A stretch of 64,000 bases of DNA from Lolium rigidum (lineage: Eukaryota; Streptophyta; Magnoliopsida; Poales; Poaceae), in the NCBI RefSeq assembly GCF_022539505.1, contig NC_061514.1, positions 216,465,837 to 216,529,836 of the forward strand. The letters are read 5' to 3'. Under the pieces are notes generated by a model. The model had not been told where the DNA came from. It saw only the letters and a program-made list of their open reading frames with translations, and did no database searches. Every line of letters starts with the position of its first letter. Position 1 is the stretch's first letter. Made by a program: the position numbers and the translations under genes. Shown here in pieces: positions 8,472-19,140 of this stretch.

Positions 8472-11400
8472 TTAGTATCACCATTGTGGTTCATGTCCTT
8501 AGGTAGATTGGATCTTACTCGAAAACCCTAAACCACGTAAAATATGCAAACCAAATTAGAGGCGTCTAACTTGTTTTTGCAAGGTTTGGTGATGTGATAT
8601 GGCCATGATGTGATGATTATATTTTATGTATGAGATGTTCATTATTGTAATATGGCAACCGGCAGGAGCCTAATGGTTGTCTTTAAATTTGTTAAGACCT
8701 GCGTGTCTATTCATCATGTAATAGCTTTATTTCAAGTAGTTGTTATAGTAGCTATAAATGATGGACAACCATGAAGCAGCGCCATGGACCTTGGTGCAAT
8801 GCTGGTGATGATGGAGATCAAAAGCACAAGAATAAAGGCCATATCATATCACATATTATGAATTGCATGTGATGTTAATCCTTTATGCATCTTACCTTGC
8901 TTAGATCGCGACGGTAGCATTATAAGATGACCCCTCACATTAATATCAAGATAATAAAGTGTTCTCCCCTCGTATGCACTGTTGCTACAGTTCGTCGTTT
9001 TGAAGCATCTCGTGATGATCATATGTGATAGATTCTATGTTCACATACAACGGGTGTAAGCCATGTTGCACATGCGGAAATACTTGGGTTTGCTTGACGA
9101 GCCTAGCATGTACAGACATGGCCTTGGAACACAGGAAATCGAAAGGTTGAACACGAGTCATATGGATGATATGATCAACATGTTGATGTTCACCATTGAA
9201 GCTACATCATCTCACATGATGATCGGTTTTGGTGTAGTGGATATGGATCCTGTGCCACTAAACAACTATGAGGGATGTTGTATTAAGTGGGAGTTCATTA
9301 GTAATTAGATTAAAACATGAACTAATTATCATGAACATAGTCTGAATATTATTTTGAACTAAATTTGTAGAATTGGCATCCGTTATCTACCCTGCGCTAG
9401 TCTTGTAATTGAGATAGAAATACTGTTAAGTCTGACAAGTAACTTTACGGACTGGTACCGTATTGTTAAAGAATCAAGAAATGATTAAGTCATATTGCAA
9501 ACTTTTAGTAAACCTCACATTGCTGATTCAAGGAGCAATGGTTTCAATTAGTACCTAAAATCATCTTGTCTCCGTGAAACTTGAAGTTCAAATCCGTTTG
9601 AAAAGTAAGGAGCTGGAAATTTTGTTTTCAGAAATAAGCAAGGTATGAGATATATGTGATATCTAAGACCTTATTGCAAGATGATAGAATATAATCTAGT
9701 GAGACTACATAAACTCATAAGTTTTATGGGAATGTACGAAGGTTGAAGACGCCAGGCGTCCCAATCCTCCAACTAGTTGGGCACTAACGATATTCACATA
9801 ACCATGAAGTGATCGTCCTTAGTAAGTTAGTATGAACCGTTGCTAAGACTCGTCGTTTCGAAGCATCACGTGATGACCGGGTGTTATAGATTCTACGTGT
9901 GCATACAACGGGTGCAAGCCAGATTTGCACATACGAGTACTAAGGTTAAACTTTACGAGGCTAGCATGTACAGACATGGTCTCGGAAAGTTGTCACGATT
10001 TGATGGATAAAATTGTGAGTGAAATTGTTCATCACATTAAAAAGTTACTAATAGTGAAATCTGGAAATCTTATCATGTGATGATCAACTTCAAAGAAAGA
10101 AGCTCAAGGTTATTGGTATTTGACCAACGGACCTAGAAGTTATTTAAGATGAAGTGTTTTCTGAAAATGAGGAAAGCTAAAAGAGAAACTACAAAAGATT
10201 TTGGCAGAAAGAAAGAAAAGACTAGAAAGTCTAGCTCAGGTGTATATAGATGATATACATGTTATGAATGTATTCCTTGTTTGGTCACGCAGTGAAATTC
10301 TTGGGTATTTGTACCATATTGGTTGGTATGAGGTGTCATACAAAACAACGCAATACAAAGAATACAATGGCCTAAGTGACTGAAAAGGAATATGGTAGGA
10401 ATGCACGTCTGGAACAAAATAAAGTGTTATTGTGTTCATCGTTGTCATTCTACCTAGCCCTTCAGATTTATAATAAAGAACTTTATAATTGTTGTTTTTG
10501 TTCTAGTCAAATGAAAACAATGAGTTGTTCAAATTATGACAGTATTCCAGGTGCGATGGATAAGTTATTATAAATCTTGATGGTGAAGAACACATGCATA
10601 ACATTGACGCTAAAATGCCATAAGGAAAATGATGTGAATTCCACTTATTAGTGGAACCGCCATTTAGGTCATGTTAGAAAGGAACGCATGAAGGAACTCC
10701 ATGCAACTGGATTTTTGGAGTCATTTGATTTTTGAGTCGTTTGGCGCTTGCAAATATCTTCTAAAGAGAATGACTGAAATTCCGTTCATAGGCCGAAAAG
10801 TTGAACGGGCAACTGACTTAGTGGAAACATACATGATGATGTATGTGGTTCATTGGGCATAGTTGTGTGCGGGAGATTCTTCTATTTCATGAAAACTTCC
10901 AACAATGAATTCAGTGTATATATGTGGATATATTTATTCGATAAGGAAGAAGTTTGAAACATTTGACTGGATTCAAATAAATTTCAGCATGAAGTGGAAA
11001 TCATCGTAATAAAAAAGTCAAATATCTGTGATTGGATCATGGTGGAAATATTTGAATTACGAGTTTTAGCGAACATCTAAGAGAGTTATGAAATTGTTCT
11101 AAAACCTCACGTTTCTTGGAGTATCATAGTGATGATGGAGTGTCCGAGAGACGTATCCAAATCTGTTGGATTAATGATGAGTTAAAAATAAAATGACATC
11201 TTTATATTTTTGTGGATTATGCTTTATAGACTACCGCTTTTACACTAAATAGAGCGTCATCATAATCCGTTGAAATGACACCATATGAGTTATGGCATGG
11301 GTATAAACCCTAATAGTCCTTTCTTAAATTTTGGTATGCGCAACGTAAGTAAATTAGTTTACAACCAAAATCGGATGAATGTCTTTGTTGGTTATCCCAG

Positions 11401-12308
11401 AGAATTGACTGAGAATTCTTTCCACTATGAAGTAAAAGACAAAAGTGTTTGTCGATGTTTCTTACTTATTTCCAAGAAATTGTTTCTAGCGATGTATTTG
11501 AGTGGGAGGACAATGGAACTTGATAAGGTTTATGAACTCGAGCATGATGATCGAGTAGCGCAGCATCGGAAATGGTTCCGAAGCGGCCACGATGATCATA
11601 GCTCCCATGTCTACAAAAGAGTTATAGTCATGGAGATCGAAGTACCCATTGAACCTTGTAGGTATGGTTTACTTTGTGATCAAATAAATGATTTGTGGAC
11701 AAAGGATTGATTTTGAACAATGATAAACCAACTACATACAAAGAAGTTATGATGGGCCCTGACTCCGTTAAAATGGCTATGCGCCATGAAATCCAATATA
11801 GGTGAATACTTTTTGAAAGTAAATGGATCTATAAAATTGATGGACTTGGATGGAATATCCTTGAAGAAGCTCGACTTGTCGACAAGTTGTTTACGAAAAA
11901 GTTCAAAGAGTTGACTACGATAAGATTAGATCTTACGTAGCAATGCTTATAGCCTATGTGGATTATTCTAGTAATCGCTACATATTTATTTTATGAGATA
12001 TGATAGTAGGATGGCAGAAATACATTCCTTACCAGAAGTGTGTATGAAGGATGTATACTAGATACAAACCAAAGAGTTTTGCTAGTCCGTGGAATACTAG
12101 ATGGGTATAGAAACTTCACTGGATGAAGTAAGTATCACGGAGTTGGAATCTTCACCGGATGAAATAATCAAAGAGTTTTGATTTCATCAGAAACGATGAA
12201 GATGCTTGCATTTGCAAGAAATTAAGTGGGAGCACTGAGACATAGTTATAATATTATATGTGGCTGACATATCATTGATTATAAATGATGTAATTATATA
12301 CTTGAAGA
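8472..12308 (+). mobile_element. Decayed Ty1/copia interior, Angela/BARE-like
   Basis: The 5' leader (8500-9400) is recognisable by its similarity to Triticeae Angela-type interiors. The pol order is that of copia. A GAG-pre-integrase motif is present near 10650-10700 (LGHVRKERMKELHATG), the integrase end near 11279 (TPYELWHG), an RT start near 11750 (MMGPDSVK, KWIYKIDG), and a decayed YVDD-type site near 12250 (ILYVADI). Most frames are destroyed by frameshifts and stops; gag is largely deleted. The longest surviving open stretch is 11285-11710. The copy ends abruptly at about 12308 inside RT, where LTR K sequence begins. No flanking LTR of its own is seen; the Angela-like LTR at 12558 is a separate solo insertion. 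Confidence 0.75.
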
Positions 12309-12557
12309 CGCAGCAGCAGCAAGTGGCCGGCACTGCCGGCCGGCGCACCCCGGCACTGTCGGCCCCACCCAAGTTGACTTCATCTGAACCATTGATTTTG
12401 ATCCTATGGTTGTGTTTATTTCTCAAATGACTAAGTTACCCCTATTTTGGATCTAGCCTATATATAGGGCTCCCCGAGCCACGAATTAGGGTTTAGACTT
12501 GTTTTGAGATTGATATGAGCTTAACTCCTTCCTCATGGGAAACCCTTCTAGTGATGC

Positions 12558-14272
12558 TGTTGGAGATATGCCCAAGAGGCAATAATAAATTAGTTATTGT
12601 TATATATTAGTGTTCATGATAAATGTTTACATCCCATGCTATAATTGTATTAACCGAAACATTGATACATGTGTGTTATGTAAACAACAAGGAGTCCCTA
12701 GTAAGCCTCTTGTATAACTAGCTTGTTGATTAATAGATGATCATGGTTTCGTGATCATGAACATTGGATGTTGTTAATAACAAGGTTATGTCATTGGGTG
12801 AATGATATAATGGACATACACCCAAATAAGCGTAGCATGAGATCAAGTCATTAAGTTCAACTTGCTATAAGCTTTCGATACATAGTTACCTAGTCCTTCG
12901 ACCATGAGATCATGTAAATCACTTACACAGGAAGGGTACTTTGATTAAATCAAACTCCATTGCGTAAATGGGTGGTTATAAAGATGGGATTAAGTATTCG
13001 GAAAGTGTGAGTTGAGGCATATGGATCAACGGTGGGATTTGTCCATCCCGATGACGGATAGATATACTCCGGGCCCTCTTGGTGGAATGTCGTCTCGATT
13101 AGCTTGCAAGCATGTGACTCGGGTCACAAGAGATGACATACCACGGTACGAGTAAAGAGTACTTGTCGGTAACGAGGTTGAACAAGGTATGGAGATACCG
13201 ATGATCGAACCTCGGACAAGTAAAGTATCGCGTGACAAAGGGAATCGGTATCGTATGTAAATGGTTCAATCGATCACTAAGTTATCGCTGAATGTGTGGG
13301 ATCCATTATGGATCTCCAGATCCCGCTATTGGTTATTGGTCGGAGAGGAGTCTCGATCATGTCTGCATAGTTCACGAACTGTAGGGTGACGCGCTTAAGG
13401 TTCGATGTCGCATAAGTAGATTCGGAATATGAGATGGATATGAAGTTTGTTCGGAGTCTCGGATGGGATCCAGGACATCACGAGGAGGTCGGAGAATAAG
13501 ATTCATATAAGGGAAGTTGATTTCTAGGTTTCGGAAAAGTTCGGGATTTTTCTGGTGAAAGACTGGGAAGGTTCTAGAAGCTTCCGAGGGTCCCACCAGT
13601 GGGCCCACGACCCTGGGAGGCCTAGCATGAGCCAAGGGGATGCACCCTAGCCTAATGGGCCAGGGGCACATGCCCCTTAAGGCCCAGGCCAGCCACCCTT
13701 AGGGTTTTCCCCAAAACCCTAGGGGGATCAACTTGGGGGGAAGAAATCCCCTCCCCCCTCTTGGCCGCCGGCCCTAGATGGGTTTGGGGCTTTGGGGGGG
13801 CCACCCAAACCGACATCCCCCCCTTATATAAAGAGGGGAGGGGGCAGGGGGCGTTCACCCAATCAGACCTAGCTCTGGCCGCCCCCTCTCTCCTCTATAG
13901 TGTTGTACCGGCTTGGCGAAGCCCTGTAGCTTTTCTCCTCCACCACCACCACCACGCCGTCGTGCTCGCCGGGATTCCGAGGGGATCTACCACACCTCCG
14001 CTGCCCGCTGGAACAGGGAGAGGACGGGCTTCATTGACACCGTACGCACGACCGAGTACGGAAGTGCTGCCGGATTGCGGCACTGGATGATCGACTACAT
14101 CAACAACGAGATCTAATCTCGTAGGCTTTGGAATCTTCGAGGGTTAGTCTCACATACATCTCGTTGCTTCGATCTTGGTAGATTAGATCTTGGCTTTTCC
14201 ATAGATTAGATCTTGGATTTGTTCTTATTCGCGGTAGATTTTTTTTTTGTTTTCCATGCAACGAACCCTTCA
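12558..14272 (+). mobile_element. Solo LTR, Angela/BARE type (copia), 1715 bp
   Basis: Begins TGTTGGAGATATGCCC, the signature start of Angela/BARE/WIS LTRs, and ends AACCCTTCA. It is flanked by a perfect 5-bp target-site duplication, GATGC, at 12553-12557 and 14273-14277, and no internal sequence is attached. That is the diagnostic structure of a solo LTR left by recombination between the two LTRs of a full element. The recognition of the family rests on memory of the Triticeae LTR; the TG...CA ends and duplication are seen directly. Confidence 0.92.
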
Positions 14273-14503
14273 GATGCACCCATGAAGTGTTATCAAGGAT
14301 CTTCTGAGTGATTGCTCTCTTCCATTCTAGGGATTCTAGTGTTTGTGGATCTTTTGCTCTTGCAATTCTATCTATTTGCACTCTTTCCCTCTTCGGAACT
14401 CTACCAATTGCTTGCCAATCTTTTGTGAGGGATTCTACTTCTTGTGGGTCTTTGCCTTGCAATTCTATTGGGTTGGTGTATCGGGCCAACGAAGAACAAC
14501 CGG

Positions 14504-14505
<2 letters not shown>

Positions 14506-14553
<48 letters not shown>
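14506..14553. repeat. (TG)24 microsatellite
   Basis: Uninterrupted TG repeat of about 24 units inside the 3' part of LTR K. Read length at this site would be prone to polymerase slippage and it should be polymorphic. Confidence 0.95.
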
Positions 14554-14554
<1 letters not shown>

Positions 14555-14599
14555 GCGTTTGTATCTACGACCCCCTCCCCTAGGGCTCAGCCCTTATCA

Positions 14600-14936
14600 T
14601 ATGGTATCAAGAGCTCCTTGGTTGCCACGGACTTGATCCCCACATCCCCCAAAAAATTTCTAGAAAAAAATTAAAAAATTCCCAAAAAATAGCCCTAATT
14701 TTGGCGTTGGTTGGATCTGACAAATTGTTGAGTTTTTGGTGGGTTTGTTCCAATAGAAGCTTGCCTTTGGTGTTGATCTACAATTCCCCCAACTTTTCCC
14801 ACCTAATTGTGCCAATTTTCCCACGAAATCGATGATTTTCAGATCAGATTTCCGCCAAATCGATGAACAGCCGTGACTAGGCCGACACTGCCTCCAGAAG
14901 GACCGACACTGCCGCTTGGTGAATTGATATTACTGG
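14600..14936 (+). mobile_element. PBS and interior start of element K
   Basis: The PBS TGGTATCAAGAGC (14602-14614) pairs with initiator tRNA-Met and lies two bases after the LTR end. About 320 bases of AT-rich leader follow and then similarity to retroelement structure is lost. No reading frame is visible, so only the beginning of the interior survives. Confidence 0.6.
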
Positions 14937-15705
14937 TAATTATGCTATGTGTTTTCAATTGATAAAGGAATACCATCAGGCTTGGAAAGCGGTGATAACA
15001 ATAGTTTTGTGTCTTCGTGGAATTTTTTTTTGAAAAGGGGAATCTCTAGTCTCTGCATGCATGGTCTGATTTGGACGGCTACCATGCACACCATCTCCAC
15101 TATGTAAGCCCGCAAGGATTTTATTTTCGGATAGAGAGGTGTGGAGAAATACATTCTCCAAACTCCAACGTGATATGTAATATTTTATTTTATACTTGTA
15201 GATGGCAACCGAAAAAATATTGTGTCCATACAGGTTTAAATAGTAATACACACATGCAGAAAAACTTTGAACATTAATTTGGTCAACAAAATATGAGATA
15301 TGTAGAGCTTTTTTTCTTAATTCATTTCCCAACTTCGGTTGAAAAAGCTCAGTTGCATGCGTTCCAACTTGCAACTCTTATGCGCCAATCACGATACAAT
15401 CGGACGGCGGAGGACTCAACCGATAAATAACTCTTTAAATCTGAATCCATATAAGTTTTCCAATTTCGGTCGACATTGCCCATGCGACAGTGTCAAAATT
15501 AATTACTGACCGAGTTCAGAGGCTCCGGCACTCCGTCCAAAGACGTTGGAACTTGGAGGACGACCGCGAGGTTGCCGTCGTTGACTTGCCCGTCGGCCCA
15601 AGGTATGGTGTTTAGGGGAGGGGGTATAAACTAGCTAGCCGGCGCCGAGAGGATTGCGCTGTCGGGGTGGGAGGTCTGGCAGAGCGGCATCCTCGGCACC
15701 TTCTT
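14937..15705. other. Low-copy stretch, no gene recognised
   Basis: AT-rich sequence to about 15480 followed by GC-rich sequence. A TATA-like GTATAAACTAG at 15624-15634 lies at the entrance of the GC-rich part, upstream of the minisatellite and the F-box pseudogene, and might be an old promoter. No coding similarity is seen. Confidence 0.4.
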
Positions 15706-15890
15706 GTAGCTAGGAGCTCTGGCCGAGCGGAGTCGTCCTCGCCAGCGGCGCGTAGAAGCTCTGGTCAAGCATCGTCCTCTTAGGACATCATCGCGTAGGA
15801 GCTCTAGCCGAGCGGCATCGTCCTCGCCAGCGTCGGGTAGGAGCTCTGGCCGAGCGGCGTCCTAGCCAGCGTCGCGTAGGAGCTCTTTGC
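15706..15890. repeat. Minisatellite, ~42-bp unit, 4.4 copies
   Basis: Units begin at 15706, 15749, 15793, 15835 and 15874 with GCGTAGGAGCTCT and continue GGCCGAGCGGC...GTCCTCGCCAGCGTC. The spacing is 43, 44, 42 and 39 bp. It lies about 470 bp upstream of the F-box frame, in what would be its promoter or 5' untranslated region. Confidence 0.85.
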
Positions 15891-16201
15891 TGAACTTTTC
15901 TGCCCAGCTGCACACTATGCATAGATTTCTGCTGGTGTTTGAGCTGTTTAGTGAATAGTGATATGCATTGCTAATTTGCTATGTGTGTTTAGAGAAAGAG
16001 AAGAGAATAAGCCAACGGGGATGCAATGACGGATTGACATGTAGTTAGTACTGCAATTTTCTGTTATATCTGAATATTCGTAGTTCTTTGCATATCGTTT
16101 GTAGGACATAATGTTGGCTCAGGAATTGTTGAACTCTGTGGCGCACGGAACATCCAGATAACATAAAAATATTAAGCCGGTTCGGTTGCTACAGACGCTT
16201 T

Positions 16202-16262
16202 CACACTACTTCAGCGGTTCAACTTTCCACTTACACACACTACTTCAACGGCTCAACTTTCC
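16202..16262. repeat. 34-bp tandem duplication
   Basis: The segment containing ACTACTTCAGCGGTTCAACT is repeated once with a period of 34 bp (starts at 16205 and 16239), about 100 bp before the F-box start codon. Confidence 0.75.
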
Positions 16263-16354
16263 AAGGTCCCTTTATTAAGCAGTTCCTCGGGAAACATTTC
16301 CACCATGACTCTCCATTCACCGACCGATTGACATAAGAAAACCCTCGTACAGCC

Positions 16355-17748
16355 ATGGTTGGCCATCTCCAAGGTATGGGTAATGATGTGGATTGGCGCG
16401 ATCTCCCCAACTACCTCATCAAGAATATATGCGACATCTTCTTGTCCATGGACGACCTCGACTAATACACCTCTTTCCGTGCAGTATGCTGTTGCTGGCG
16501 CCGTGCCACACGAGCGCCCGAATTTAAGCCTATGAAGTGGATAATTCTCAAGCACTCCCTTTCTTACGTGGGCGAGGGCGGTGTCACATTGTTGAATCAG
16601 ATCATTGGCCACTTGCTCGTGGAAGATCTCCGGTATCATCCGTAGGTGATTCTTCGCCATATGCGGTAGTTTCACATATATAGTTTAATTTGCATCCGCA
16701 CGACTTCAGTTTATTGAGTCAATTATTGCCGGTCCTGTGTTACCTTAAGTTTTTCTTTGCTTCTCCTTTTAAGACATGAGCCTGTTCATTTCAGTATATA
16801 TTTGCCGTTATTGATAGTTTTCTTCGATTAATGCTCTTCTCACCTCTAAGTATGTATTTTTTTTGTCGCCACAACGGGCGGCTTCGTTGTGCTAGAGCAG
16901 AGAGTGCAACCGTACAAGACTCGGGTGCTCAACCCCTTAACTGGTTGCATTGTACGCCTGAAGGTGCAGATACCAGCGGAAGAGTTGTCCTCCGTCGTCG
17001 TGATGACGTCCCCGCTCATGGTGTTCGTATCAGACCTTCAAAATTGTAGCTTGCGGTGGGCTGATCAGAGCACCGAGGAAGGGCCCTCCGCATTAGGCTT
17101 TGGAGAAGCATTGTACAGTGCGACAAGTTGCTTTGGAGGTCTCCACAACATCACCTACTATGCAGGCGATATATTCGCAACAGATAAATACAGCTCCATC
17201 ATTTCAAGCATGACTTACGCCGCCGATGAAGGAACTCAATTGCTACGCTCAACAAGGACTCTGAGGATGAGCGCCAGCATTTCTGGACCAACTCTGCCTC
17301 GCCAATACCCGGCCAATTTGTGTTACCTTGTGGAGTCCGAGGGGAGCTGTTGTATGTGTTGAGCGGGCGGGTTTACAATGGCAAACCTGTTGTATACCGG
17401 GTGGACACCAAAATGCGTGTCCCAGAGCCGGTCAGAAGCATCGGCAGCCGCTCCATCTTCGTTGACACTAGCAAGGTCCACACCGTCCAATCCGACAACA
17501 TCTACTACGCGGATTTATCCGAGATTAAAGCTTATGATGAAGGGGGTCTCTCGTGTCAAGAGGAGCCGGAATATGTTCCTGGCTATGGAGTAGGTTCTCT
17601 GGAGAAACATGTAGGCCATTTCCGTCTTGACGAGATATTGGCCGAGTATTGCAGAACCATCGAGTTATCTGAAGTACAGCGGGTGCAGCCTTATGGCGAG
17701 CTAGGTTTCACGTACTATGATTACTATGACGGCTATCCGTCGGACTGA
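16355..17748 (+). pseudogene. F-box / DUF295-type protein pseudogene
   Basis: F-box proteins of the grass DUF295 group are substrate receptors of SCF ubiquitin ligases. The frame opens at 16355 (second Met 16376) and encodes an F-box (DWRDLPNYLIKNICDIF ... FRAVCCCWRRAT) that is broken by a TAA at 16463-16465; it ends at a TAG, 16643-16645. About 200 AT-rich bases follow that may be an intron or decayed coding sequence. Coding resumes near 16850 (VATTGGFVVLE, RVLNPLTG), the beta-propeller-like DUF295 part. A one-base loss near 17337, at a conserved ESGGEL-type motif, shifts the frame. The rest (GELLYVLSGRVYNGKPVVYR ... NIYYADLSEI) runs to the TGA at 17746-17748. It lies alone between retrotransposons. 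With a stop and a frameshift it is probably dead, though the frameshift could be an assembly error. Confidence 0.75.
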
Positions 17749-17953
17749 CGAGATGGGTGATTCTGCAAGTTTTTTCCCGTCAAGTTTGGCAAGTGTCACA
17801 CAGAGCCCTATGCGTGATGCTACTAGGAATATTTTCTTTTAAATCAGAGAACTGCTTTTGTTGTATCAATGTTACCGGGGGATGCGATTCCAGGATAAGG
17901 CATTGGACCGTTATTCGGCTTTGAATATAATCTGGGCTATTATGTGTGTTTTT

Positions 17954-18157
17954 TTTCAACCTGAATAAATTGGCCTTGGGTCCAGTAATTCAGGGCTAGT
18001 AATTAACTCAGCGTTGTCTTCTTTCAACCTGAATAAATTGGCCCTGGGCCAAGTAATTTCCTCTGTGTGTCTTGTTTCAACCTGAATAAATTGGAATTGG
18101 GCCAAGTAATTTCTTCTACATGTGTTGTTTCGACCTGAATAAATTTTCCTTGGGCCT
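17954..18157. repeat. Four spaced copies of a ~38-bp motif 3' of the F-box pseudogene
   Basis: The motif TTTCAACCTGAATAAATTGG, followed by TTGGGCCAAGTAATTTC, occurs at 17954, 18022, 18075 and 18128, at spacings of 68, 53 and 53 bp. The linkers are variable T/G-rich text. Each copy contains AATAAA, so together they would form a tandem array of potential poly(A) signals. Confidence 0.8.
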
Positions 18158-18229
18158 TTAGTCGGCCAATCTGGCCCAAGGACACCGCGACGCGTAGCTA
18201 ATAGGTGGGACACCTAGTGAATCCAGTAG

Positions 18230-18760
18230 GTCCCATAGGTACATGTGGGCCCGACGGGAATGGGACCAGGGACCCACCAAGCTCTGACATACGGACCCCA
18301 CAAGTTCTGACATATTGGGTCCACACTCTGACAGGTTGGGCTCACCAAGCTCGGGCATGCTGGGACCCACCGGGCTCTGACATGTGGACCCCATAGATCT
18401 CTAGCATGCCGGACCCTCCAAAAATGTCACACGTGGGTCCCACCAGGCTCTGACATGCGGGCCCCATAGATCTCTGGCATGCCGGACCCGCCAAAACTCT
18501 CAGAGAAGGGTCCCACCTGGCTCTAACTTCGGGGCCATGCGTCCAGCATTGACGGCAGGCAGACACTTGCGCTGGCACGTGGGCAAATAAATTGGCATGG
18601 CAAATGACATGTGGAACCCATGTTGGTGGTACTGACAGTTCTGATCCACTTCGCATCGTCGGGAGGCTGTCGGAACGGACCCCCCACGTAGGTGGGTCGT
18701 GTCGGTACCTGACATGCGGGCCCGAGTGCTGCAGGCCAGGTACATGTATGCAGACAGTGG
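18230..18760. repeat. Degenerate minisatellite built on TCTGACATG and GGGTCCCAC
   Basis: The words CTGACAT, GGGACCCACC and GGGCCC recur at irregular 15-75 bp spacing. Within it a 72-74 bp unit (starts 18362, 18436 and 18508) is clearly tandem, each with GGGWCCCACC, GGCTCTGACATG and CATAGATCTCT. This style of repeat is common in grass DNA transposon interiors, but I see no transposase or clear terminal repeats. Confidence 0.65.
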
Positions 18761-19140
18761 TTGTCTCCCCTTACAAATATGGGTCCCAGTGCTGCAGGCC
18801 TTGGACTGTTGTGCGTGCTGCCAGAAAAGTATGTGAACAGAAGCGTGCAGCGTGTGGGTCAGGTGTGTCCATCGGCCTGAAGCCCAGTTGTTGTGACGCC
18901 CCCTGCTGACTCCGCGGTTCAGGCCGCCCACCACCCGCGACGCTCATTTTTGCACAATCGTTGACGTTTAGACCTCTCCAGTCACTAATTTTTCGGGCCG
19001 AGCGGCCCAAAACGCCATCTGTGACGCGAAAACGCCGTATCATCATAGAAAAAGACATTCGCTGGATTTCTCAAACGTCAGACCTAAATCGTTATTGAAG
19101 CCCCATATGTTACTAGTGCCCCAAAAAATATTTTGTTATC
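18761..19140. other. No recognised gene
   Basis: GC-rich at first, then mixed. The last 40 bases before 19141 are AT-rich and adjoin a retrotransposon polypurine-tract region. No reading frame with recognisable similarity. Confidence 0.4.

Larger units (their letters stand above)
12309..14599 (+). mobile_element. LTR K (start lost), interrupted by a solo LTR
   Basis: The two parts, 12309-12557 and 14278-14599, form one LTR. It has a CCGG motif block (12318-12365), a TATA box CTATATATAGGG (12458-12469), a leader, and the terminal CTTATCA at 14599. A PBS for initiator tRNA-Met (TGGTATCAAGAGC) follows at 14602, so this is a 5' LTR whose upstream end was lost at the junction with the copia interior. 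A TG microsatellite sits near its end. Family is unknown; architecture resembles LTRs A, B and D. Confidence 0.65.

Noticed and set aside
12558..14272. Angela-like LTR as the 3' LTR of the copia interior at 8472-12308
   Set aside because: The LTR has its own perfect duplication GATGC on both sides and sits inside LTR K, so it is an independent solo LTR.
14504..14583. Cys/Val-rich peptide at 14504-14560
   Set aside because: It is the translation of the TG microsatellite.
16253..16675. 140-codon minus-strand open frame
   Set aside because: It is the shadow of the plus-strand F-box reading frame, which has clear family motifs.
17954..18157. CRISPR-like array (repeats with spacers)
   Set aside because: Repeats are imperfect, spacers are low-complexity, there are no cas genes, and the DNA is plant nuclear.
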